A DNA stretch of 36,592 nt from Deltaproteobacteria bacterium RIFCSPLOWO2_02_FULL_50_16. GTDB lineage: Bacteria; UBA10199; 2-02-FULL-50-16. Of the stretch, positions 8,034-15,000 are shown piece by piece; the first letter of the stretch is position 1, and each line of letters begins with the position of its first letter. The notes under the pieces were generated by a model. It made no database searches and was not told the DNA's origin. It was given only the letters and a program-made list of their open reading frames with translations. The position numbers were made by a program, and so were the translations under genes. The stretch is taken from positions 1-36,592 of the forward strand of contig MGSF01000002.1 of the NCBI GenBank assembly GCA_001798715.1, written 5' to 3'.

Positions 8034-8062
8034 ATATTAGACGATTTTGGGCCTCTTGTAAA
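8034..8062 (-). promoter_or_regulatory. Sigma70-type promoter giving a near-leaderless mRNA
   Basis: On the minus strand TTTACA (8062-8057) and TAATAT (8039-8034) are separated by exactly 17 bp. The expected transcription start falls only about 5 bases before ATG 8021, which would explain the missing ribosome binding site. Confidence 0.5.
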
Positions 8063-8109
8063 ACTTGTAAAATAAGTATAAAAGGAAGGGACTCATCAGG
8101 AGGTCCTCC

Positions 8110-8559
8110 ATGCGCGCCTATAATCTCAAAAAGATTGCGGCCCTGGCCAACAAGGATGTGTGCCATCAAAATTTTGGACTTCAGAGATTGCGAGGCAATA
8201 AGAAAAGATGTGTCGGTCAGATCGTTTTAAAACCCTGGCATGTCAATTTGGCCCACACCATTCACGGAGGGATCTTGTACAGTGCGATCGATACCGTGAT
8301 GGGGCTGGCGGCCGTGGCCCATCTTGCAGGTTCAGAGACGATTTTGGCCATGGATGTCAAAATTAATTATATCCGCCCCGCCTTTCTAAAAATGAAACGC
8401 CTTCAATGCTCGGCCCAATTGGTCAGCCGAACGGGCCGCTTTGCTGTTGTTGAAGGGGTTGTTTCTTCTCCAAAAAAGGAAATCTTGGCCAAGGCCATGG
8501 GGACCTATGCTATCTTACGTAGATCCCCTACGGAAAAGGCCTCGTGGCAGTGTTACTGA
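8110..8559 (+). CDS. PaaI-family hotdog thioesterase
   Basis: A 149-residue hotdog-fold protein. The segment HTIHGGILYSAIDTVMG (residues 51-67) holds the HGG loop and helix of PaaI-type acyl-CoA thioesterases, which hydrolyse CoA esters such as hydroxylated phenylacetyl-CoA or medium-chain acyl-CoA. MDVKINYIRPA is the matching central strand. AGGAGG lies eight bases before the ATG. TATAAA at 8077-8082 could be the -10 of its promoter. The last 45 bp overlap the 3' end of the convergent acyltransferase gene. The natural substrate cannot be told. Confidence 0.85.
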   Translation: MRAYNLKKIAALANKDVCHQNFGLQRLRGNKKRCVGQIVLKPWHVNLAHTIHGGILYSAIDTVMGLAAVAHLAGSETILAMDVKINYIRPAFLKMKRLQCSAQLVSRTGRFAVVEGVVSSPKKEILAKAMGTYAILRRSPTEKASWQCY

Positions 8560-9312
8560 GTGTTTCACTTTTTTCTGGGCCAATTCAGACATGGATTGAA
8601 TGACTTCTTGGTGAATTCGATGGATCTGCTGTCCTTTTGTCTCCCCTTTTTTTCTTTTAATGGGGATGGGGGCCCCAATGATGTGGGTCAGCCTCTTCGG
8701 GAGGGGAAAGAGGCCCAGACCGAAAAAGAAGGGGAGGCTAAATCGCGTGAGCTCCAGGAATTTAATCCGGGCCTTCAAAAGAAAATAGATATTATAGTAG
8801 ACGGAGTTGATCCCCTGGCAATAGGTGGGGATGATTGGGGCCCTTGTCTTGACGGCAATACGCACAAAGCCCTGCCGCCGTTCCCAGGGGATTCGCCGGA
8901 GCCCTTTTTTGGCAATGAGGGCCTCATAAATCCCCCCTGGAGACAGCATCACAATATTTTTTTCCCTTAGTAATTTTAGGGCATTTTCCTCATTGGCATC
9001 GACAGCGCCCCCCTTCAAAAAAAGCTGATTGATAAAAGGGATATCAAATAAAAAACTGGCCCCTAGGCCACGGGAATAAATTTTGAGCTTTGAGACGAGA
9101 TACATGTGAAAGAGATAGGCGTGATAGGGGATGATGCCGTGGTTCATGACGATGATGGCCGGCCCTCTTTTTGGGATATGTTCCAGGCCCCAAACCCGAA
9201 AGCGAAAATACCTTCTTAAGGGGCCCAGAAAGCGACGGACCCTGTCGACAAATTCGGGATCAAAGCGCTCAGTGGGATGGCGTTTTTTCTTTTTGGCTTG
9301 CCGTAATTTCAT
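8515..9312 (-). CDS. PlsC/DGAT-like acyltransferase
   Basis: A 265-residue protein of the glycerolipid acyltransferase superfamily, expected at the inner face of the membrane. The first motif reads MNHGIIPYHA, keeping the NH of NHxxxxD but with no aspartate at the usual place. A second conserved block is KGGAVDANEENALKLL, followed by LSPGGIYEAL, the PGG motif seen in DGAT2/TMEM68-like relatives, and RAPIIPTYCQG as the third block. It therefore looks closer to hemolysin-/DGAT-like branches than to true PlsC. The basic N-terminus (KLRQAKKKKRH) may touch the membrane. It is divergent from a BACH-type thioesterase 61 bp away and overlaps the PaaI-type gene by 45 bp, so it sits among acyl-CoA handling genes. 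Product (lysophosphatidate, wax ester or triacylglycerol) is open. Confidence 0.8.
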   Translation of the reverse strand: MKLRQAKKKKRHPTERFDPEFVDRVRRFLGPLRRYFRFRVWGLEHIPKRGPAIIVMNHGIIPYHAYLFHMYLVSKLKIYSRGLGASFLFDIPFINQLFLKGGAVDANEENALKLLREKNIVMLSPGGIYEALIAKKGLRRIPWERRQGFVRIAVKTRAPIIPTYCQGINSVYYNIYFLLKARIKFLELTRFSLPFFFGLGLFPLPKRLTHIIGAPIPIKRKKGETKGQQIHRIHQEVIQSMSELAQKKVKHSVTLPRGLFRRGST

Positions 9313-9373
9313 GGACCATGGATACTATCGAGATCATAGGAAGAGAGTCAAACCAAGATTAAGGAGGCTCACT

Positions 9374-9829
9374 ATGGCAGGCTCCAAACACCCTCAAGAA
9401 TCCCGAGTGGAAATGACCCAACTCGTCCTTCCTGCGCATACCAATGCCATCGGGACGATCTTTGGGGGTCAAATTATGGCCTGGATCGATACCGCCGCCG
9501 CCATATGCTCCTTTCGGCACTCTCGAAAGATGTGTGTGACGGCCTCGATGGATGCCTTAAACTTCATCTCCCCTGTTAAGCAGGGTGATATCGTGATCTT
9601 ACAGGCCAATGTCAATTATACCGGTCGATCGTCCATGGAGATCGGCGTCAAGGTGACCTCGGAGAATTCCATCACGGGAGAAAAGAAGAAGACAGCCAGG
9701 GCCTATCTGACCTTTGTCGCCTTGGACGACAAAGGCAAACCTGTTGAAATTGCTCAGATTTTACCACAGAATGAACAAGAAAAGACCTGGTATCAAGAGG
9801 GGAAGGAGCGGCGGCTTAAACGGCCATAA
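9374..9829 (+). CDS. Acyl-CoA thioesterase, YciA/BACH hotdog family
   Basis: A 151-residue hotdog thioesterase. The signature NAIGTIFGGQIMAWID (residues 21-36) and ASMDALNFISPVKQGD are typical of the YciA/brain acyl-CoA hydrolase family, which hydrolyses short to long acyl-CoA in the cytoplasm. The ORF track starts far upstream inside the divergent gene; ATG 9374 is preceded by AAGGAGG at a good distance and gives the usual short N-terminus. A strong bidirectional terminator follows six bases after the stop. Confidence 0.9.
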   Translation: MAGSKHPQESRVEMTQLVLPAHTNAIGTIFGGQIMAWIDTAAAICSFRHSRKMCVTASMDALNFISPVKQGDIVILQANVNYTGRSSMEIGVKVTSENSITGEKKKTARAYLTFVALDDKGKPVEIAQILPQNEQEKTWYQEGKERRLKRP

Positions 9830-9830
9830 A

Positions 9831-9876
9831 AAAAGGCCCTTACCCCGGACTTCTCCGGGATAAGGGCCCCATTTTT
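9831..9876. terminator. Bidirectional intrinsic terminator
   Basis: GGCCCTTA-CCCCGGA (9835-9849) pairs with TCCGGGA-TAAGGGCC (9854-9868) around a four-base loop. An A-run precedes it and a T-run (ATTTTTATT) follows, so it can end transcripts from the plus-strand thioesterase and the minus-strand lipoprotein, whose stop codons lie either side. Confidence 0.9.
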
Positions 9877-9884
9877 ATTCTCAT

Positions 9885-10478
9885 TTACTCCTGGCAGGTG
9901 GCTACTTCTTCGGATGTCGCAAGGGCGTTGCCGTTTTCATCCACGCACTCGGTGGAGAAATCAGGGCCGTCGCCAACATTTAAGTGACAGAGATAAAGGG
10001 TGCCATCGATATAGAAGGATCCATCCACGATCTCTTCTTCGTTCTCGATGCAGTAGATCCCATGACTGCCGGCCTGAAAGGTGATGCCGCAGACCTGGAC
10101 ATCTTGAGGCATTGCCCAAGTAATACAAGAGGTTGCCTCTTGGCTGGAGTCGCAGGTAAAGTCGGCCTCGACCACCTTGCTGCTCCCGTAGGTGGCGGCG
10201 GGGACATTGGGATCGAAGGTGATCCCCTCGGGGCCACCCTCGTCGGCACAGATATCATAGGCCGCTTGTCCCTCCCCCTCAACCTCGGCGGCGAGGATCA
10301 GGGCCTGATTGCTACTGGAATTCGAAAAGATCGAACCCACAGCCGCCCCGATCACGGCACTTTCGGGGGCCTCTGATGTGGTTGTATCACTGACATCCCC
10401 TGAGGAATTTGAGCCGCAACCGACATAGGTAAGGGCTGCCAACAGGGCGACACAGTAGGTGAGTATCTGCTTCTTCAT
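9885..10478 (-). CDS. Cysteine-containing small lipoprotein, sigma54-dependent
   Basis: A 197-residue predicted lipoprotein of no recognised family. MKKQILTYCVALLAALTYVGC gives a charged start, hydrophobic core and lipidation Cys21 (signal peptidase II site), then a Ser/Thr/Gly-rich linker. The mature part is acidic, with several cysteines (DICADE, DFTCDS, TSCITW, VQVCGI, IYCIE, LYLCHL, STECVD, ATCQE) that may form disulfides outside the cytoplasm. The middle contains YGSSKVVEADFTCD. AAAGGAGG precedes the ATG. A high-scoring sigma54 promoter lies 52-68 bp upstream of the start with AT-rich dyads further up, matching those of the next lipoprotein gene. It is most likely controlled by the divergent sigma54 activator at 12080. 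Confidence 0.75.
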   Translation of the reverse strand: MKKQILTYCVALLAALTYVGCGSNSSGDVSDTTTSEAPESAVIGAAVGSIFSNSSSNQALILAAEVEGEGQAAYDICADEGGPEGITFDPNVPAATYGSSKVVEADFTCDSSQEATSCITWAMPQDVQVCGITFQAGSHGIYCIENEEEIVDGSFYIDGTLYLCHLNVGDGPDFSTECVDENGNALATSEEVATCQE

Positions 10479-10529
10479 AGAACCTCCTTTGGTCTATATG
10501 AGTGATTGTTTGTCATGAGGCCTGAGTAT

Positions 10530-10546
10530 TGCAGTTGGCATGCCAA
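10530..10546 (-). promoter_or_regulatory. Sigma54 (RpoN) promoter of the 9885-10478 lipoprotein gene
   Basis: On the minus strand the sequence is TTGGCATGCCAACTGCA. The GG of the -24 element and the GC of the -12 element are separated by exactly 10 bases, as in the consensus YTGGCACG-N4-TTGCW, which is matched except at two or three positions. Predicted start is about 40 bases before the lipoprotein ATG. The -24 half lies in a perfect 12-bp palindrome TTGGCATGCCAA. Confidence 0.8.
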
Positions 10547-10613
10547 GGGGTTAAAAAATATTGGACAATGATATCAATATGTTATACGCACTCCCTAGGA
10601 GGACGCTAAAAAG

Positions 10614-10667
10614 TGTATAATTATTATGTACAAAATTTATACTCATCAAAAAAGATGTATAATTATT
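10614..10667. promoter_or_regulatory. Predicted enhancer (UAS) sites for the sigma54 activator
   Basis: TGTATAATTATTATGTACA (10614-10632) is an AT-rich dyad with TGTA/TACA ends. TGTATAATTATT recurs at 10656-10667, exactly 42 bp further, about four helical turns, so both face the same side of DNA. The first dyad centre is 77 bp upstream of the -24 element. A related dyad lies 78 bp upstream of the other sigma54 promoter. The remaining intergenic sequence 10479-10711 shows no gene. Confidence 0.6.
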
Positions 10668-10711
10668 GCCTGTCTTGAGCACCCCTTAATAAGGGGGAGG
10701 GCAAAGGGTGG

Positions 10712-11884
10712 TTATTGGAAGGTGGGGGTTAGAGGAAAATCCTCGGGGAGGTCATAATCGGCCTCAGTGGCGGCGGGGAGAAAATTGGTCCCCGGTGTCA
10801 CCAGACCGGCCTCGGTGCAGTAGGTGGTATCGACCTCTTCACCCGTGGAGATACGGGCACAGATATCGTTGAAATCAGACAAGAAAAGCTCGCTGGCCGT
10901 CTCGAAGGTCCCGGACCCAATCCAGAAGTCATCTCCCTCCTTAAATTGGCCAAAGTATTGAGAGGATTCTCCATCGGGGTAATGGGTTGCCTCCTTGATG
11001 GTCTTAATCCCCGTGGCATTAGGGCCTACTTGGGTGATAAGGAGGTGCCCGTCGAGGATGACGCTTCCTCCAAGGTCATCAGATTGCCCCCCCCTTTCTT
11101 CCTCCGTCCCTTGCGAACCCGATTCATCGAGGACTGAGACATCACCGCTCCCAAAGATCTCGGAGGATTTGTTTTCTGGATCTATGTGATCGTAGATCAC
11201 CCCTACGAGGAGGTCCTCGCCGCCAATCGCCCCCCCTTGGGAATTGTCGCGAATGGCAAACTTAAAACGCCCCGCCCCAGGGTTATCCTTGGAGGGATAG
11301 GTGGTAAAGACGCCAGCCATGAGGCGGACAAAATCACTGGAAAAGGGGGAGGGGTCTGTTGAGGGTTGATTGGTATTCCAGAGGCGAAAACAGATGGGGG
11401 CGGACCCTGTGTGGCCGGAACAACCTTCATTTTGCCCATCCCCATCGTAGTCAAAATCCGCAAAATCAAATCTGAAATAACTGACTATCTCCACGGCATC
11501 ATTCGAGTCAAGCCGACTTTCAGTGGTTTCATAAGTTGTGACGGTTGTCCCTATGGGGATGGAGAGGGCATCCAATTCAGCAAGAATATTGTCAATGACC
11601 TGGATCTCGGCATCGGTTACATTGGCCCCATTGGAGATCTCGTTGGAAAACTCACCGCCGGATTCCACTAAGGACAGGATCGAGAGGGCTGAGGGGGTAG
11701 AAGGGTCTAATTGAAGGGTCGAGACGTCGATGCCAATGGAGGAAGGGAAGACGAGGGCCGAGGGGATCTCCGCTGGGGGGGCCGGGGGCGTAACCCCATT
11801 ATCGCAGGCCTGGAGGCAAAATAGCCCCAAAATGAATAAAAAACCCCTAAAATAACGCTTATGACCCTTTATTTTCGATACCAT
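10712..11884 (-). CDS. Large secreted lipoprotein, sigma54-dependent
   Basis: A 390-residue predicted lipoprotein of no family I recognise. The ORF track starts at 11911, but ATG 11884 has AAAGGAG in front and gives a normal signal peptide, and the predicted sigma54 transcript begins near 11911. The signal ends in LQAC with Cys27 as lipidation site; Asp follows directly, which in enterobacteria would favour inner-membrane retention. The mature part is acidic and Ser/Gly/Pro rich, with a calcium-loop-like DFDYDGDGQNEG near residue 150, and reads like a beta-rich extracellular protein. A few cysteines occur (EGCSG, ICFRLW, DICAR, TYCTEAG). It is divergent from the kinase/sigma54 activator and probably its target. 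Confidence 0.75.
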   Translation of the reverse strand: MVSKIKGHKRYFRGFLFILGLFCLQACDNGVTPPAPPAEIPSALVFPSSIGIDVSTLQLDPSTPSALSILSLVESGGEFSNEISNGANVTDAEIQVIDNILAELDALSIPIGTTVTTYETTESRLDSNDAVEIVSYFRFDFADFDYDGDGQNEGCSGHTGSAPICFRLWNTNQPSTDPSPFSSDFVRLMAGVFTTYPSKDNPGAGRFKFAIRDNSQGGAIGGEDLLVGVIYDHIDPENKSSEIFGSGDVSVLDESGSQGTEEERGGQSDDLGGSVILDGHLLITQVGPNATGIKTIKEATHYPDGESSQYFGQFKEGDDFWIGSGTFETASELFLSDFNDICARISTGEEVDTTYCTEAGLVTPGTNFLPAATEADYDLPEDFPLTPTFQ

Positions 11885-11922
11885 AGGCTCCTTTAAGGCG
11901 CACTCTCCCAAAATACTACGAT

Positions 11923-11939
11923 ATCAAGAACCATGCCAA
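11923..11939 (-). promoter_or_regulatory. Sigma54 (RpoN) promoter of the 10712-11884 lipoprotein gene
   Basis: On the minus strand the sequence is TTGGCATGGTTCTTGAT, with the same 10-base interval between the -24 GG and the -12 dinucleotide. The -12 reads TTGAT instead of TTGCT/TTGCA, so it is one base short of ideal at a key position. Predicted start is near 11911, about 27 bases before ATG 11884. Confidence 0.7.
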
Positions 11940-12008
11940 TCTAAAAGTATTGGTAAGTTGCGAATATAATTAAATTTTGAAAATGGCTTTGGCCCACGGC
12001 CGTTTTGA

Positions 12009-12025
12009 TGTATATTATTTTTACA
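12009..12025. promoter_or_regulatory. Predicted enhancer (UAS) dyad between the lipoprotein and activator genes
   Basis: TGTATATTATTTTTACA is a TGTA/TACA dyad centred 78 bp upstream of the -24 element of the 11923-11939 promoter. Read on the minus strand with its flank it gives ATTATTATGTAAAAATA, which aligns with ATTATTATGTACAAAAT at 10622-10638. It also lies 55 bp before the activator start codon, so it could serve autoregulation. Confidence 0.55.
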
Positions 12026-12079
12026 TAATAATCCGAACATCTGAATAATAATTGATCATACTAAGGAGTTCAAACTTGT

Positions 12080-15000
12080 ATGGGGGATGCCTTTGTCACC
12101 AATGTGGGCTCCTTTGAGCTCATTCGAGAGCTGGGCTCTGGCGAATGGGGGGATGTGTGGCTGGCCCGAGATCTGAGACAGGGTCAAGAGGTCGCCTTAA
12201 AAATCCTCAAGTTGTCAGAGTCGACGAACCTCGATCAATTTAAGAGTGAATTTCGCCTCTTGGCCGAACTCCGCCATCCCAATCTTGCCCGTGTCTATGA
12301 TCTTGGTCGTGAGTCTACAAAGGGGAGGCCTTTTTTTACCTCTGAATACTGTCGGGGACAGGACCTCTTTAAGGCGACGGAGTCCAAACCGATGCCCTAT
12401 ATTGAAGAGATCTTTGTCCAGATCCTCATGGCCCTGGACTACATCCATCATGAGGGCGTGATCCATTTTGACATCAAGCCCACCAATATCCTGGTGGGGG
12501 AGGACCATGGAAGCCCCAGGGTCAAGCTGGTCGATTTTGGTCTGGCGGCCAAATGGACAAGTCTTCCCCAGAGACAGTGGGGGACGTTGGCCACCATGGC
12601 CCCGGAGATCTTGACTCAGGGTCATTTTATTGATCACCGCGCCGATCTTTATTCGCTGGGTATGGTCATGCTCTACACCCTGACGCGTCGATGGCCCTTT
12701 GATGTGACGAAACCTCAAAAGGTCCTCCATTGGCATTTGAAGGAATCGCTCTTGGACACATTTTGGGAAGGGGGGGAGGAAGCCCCTCTTTATTTTAGAG
12801 AAGTGGTCGGTAAATTACTCAATAAAAATCCAGCCGAGCGTTTTTCACAGGCCAAGACGGTTTTAAATTTTCTTAATTTGGCGACGGATAGAAAATACGC
12901 CAGTTATGAAAATCAACTCCATCTAAAAATTCCGGCGGATGGGCCTTTGGTCGAGCGCGAAGAAATTTTGGCCCAGATCAAAAAATATTCTGACCAGATA
13001 TTGAGTGCCTCGGAAGAAAAACCGATTTCTCAGATATTGACTATTTTCGGGGAAAAAGGAATCGGCAAGACGCGGCTTCTGGAGGAGATGAGCTATTATC
13101 TACAACTTCAGGACATTTCACTTTATAAGATTCAATGTCACTGGAGATCGAGGATATGGGAGGAACTGAAACAGATTGGGAAAAAAGAGGGTGAGCTGGA
13201 TCTGTCCCATCTTCATTTTGAATCGACTCTTGGAGAAGAAGAGTCCTCAGACGTTGCACAATGGCCCCTGCGACAATTGGTCCATGATCTTATTGTGACG
13301 GCAAGACACAAACCTTTCTGCCTGATGATTGATGATTTTCACAAGGCCGATGAGGAAACCATTCAGCTTCTTCAAAGATTGCAGGAAAGAATTGATTTTG
13401 AAAGGAAGGAGGGAAAACAGATTCCCCTCCTGGTTTTGTTGACGTCTGAAAAAGAGGTGCTTCATTCTCTCAAGCCCCCTAGACTTTCTCGAAAGGGAAT
13501 TCTTCAATATGTCAGACTGGTATTGGGAGAGGTGACCTTGATGGACGGAATCACGGATCTTCTCTATACCTATTCGGGGGGACTGCCCTTATTGGTGATG
13601 GAGGGTTTAAGATATTTAGTCCCTTATTTGCAAACCAATTCTCTGCCGGATCAATTGCCTGCCCCCCAGAAAGGGCTCCTTTATAAAAATACGCTCGAAA
13701 AATTGGGTGAAGAGGAAAGATCCATTCTAGCCCTGTTGAGCCTTTTGTCCCGTTCCATTAAGGAGACGGATTTGGCGATCCTTGCCGGTTGTGACGCGTC
13801 GACGCTCCATGACTCCACCCAGAGATTGGTTCGGTTGGGGCTTGTCAACAAGAGCCTTTCGCCTCCTGCCTACCAGGTTTCCAGCGGGGCCTTGATGCTG
13901 GATGTCTTGGCTTCCATGAAGGAGACGGAAAAAAGGACGCTCCATGGCAAGATCGCTGAAGGTTTGGAAAAGATAGCCTACGTGTCATTTGAGGAAAAGG
14001 CGCATCATTGGGAGGGGGCAGGAAGGTCAAAAGAGGCGCTTCAATATTATCAACAGGCAGGGGCTCATCTTAAATCAAAAGGACAGATTTCATCAGCAGC
14101 CCACTGTCTCATTCAGGCCCTTCCCTTGTGTCAAAAGGGAAGTCAGGACTGGGAAAATCTGATTTTGGAGATTACGCGTTTGTTGATTTACTCGAGTCGT
14201 TATGAGGAGGCGGAGGATTATTTGAATTTGCTTGCCAATCATCCTCCTTCTGTCAATCAGCAGGAAGTCGCCGGTTGGCTTGATTTCAAAAGACGTCGTT
14301 TTACCGAGGCCCAACACCATTATGAAAGGGCATTAAAATTGCTTCATGGGGAACACAAGGTGAAGCAGATTTTATTGAAAAATGCACTGGCCAATATCGC
14401 CCTCCAGATGGGGGATTTGTCACAGTCAGTTCAGATTTTTGAAGAATCCCTTCATTTGGAGAAAAAAATACCGGAAACGGCATTGCTGCAAATAACGAAT
14501 AATCAGCTGGGATTGGTCCTGGCCATGACGGGTGAGATGGACAAGGCCATTGGCTTTTTTCAAGAAAGACTAAAACTTTTTGAGGAGAAGAAACTCTATG
14601 CCCAAGCGGTTCCGATTTATAATGCCATGGGGTTCGTCTATCTTAAGGCCAGTCGTTATCAACAGGCCATCCAATTCCTGCAGAAGGCCTTAGCCTTGTC
14701 TGAAAAGATGGGCGTGTTTCATGTCATCTTTTCTGTCATGGGCAATCTCATTACGGCCTTTGTGAAAGAAGGTCGTTTTGCCGATTGTTTTCCAGTGCTG
14801 GAAAAAATGCTGCGTTATCAGGAGCGATTGGGGACTCCTAGGGACATTTCATACAATCTTCTTCGCCAAGGAGGCATTTATTTGACCCTCGGCGTTGAAG
14901 AGGCCGCGCGAAAAAACTTTGAACGAGGGCTTTGTCTGGCGAGGGATCTCAAGGATGAACATCTCACGGGGTGGTTTCTGCTCATGCAAGGTTATTTGGA

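Noticed and set aside
9984-11671. Plus-strand ORFs over the two lipoprotein genes (for example 9984-10376, 11366-11671)
   Set aside because: They are shadows of genes with signal peptides, ribosome sites and promoters on the minus strand.
12058-12071. TACTAAGGAGTTCA before the activator equals part of copy 3 at 31965-31978
   Set aside because: A 14-base match including a ribosome-binding sequence is expected by chance in a window of this size; the flanking element blocks are absent.
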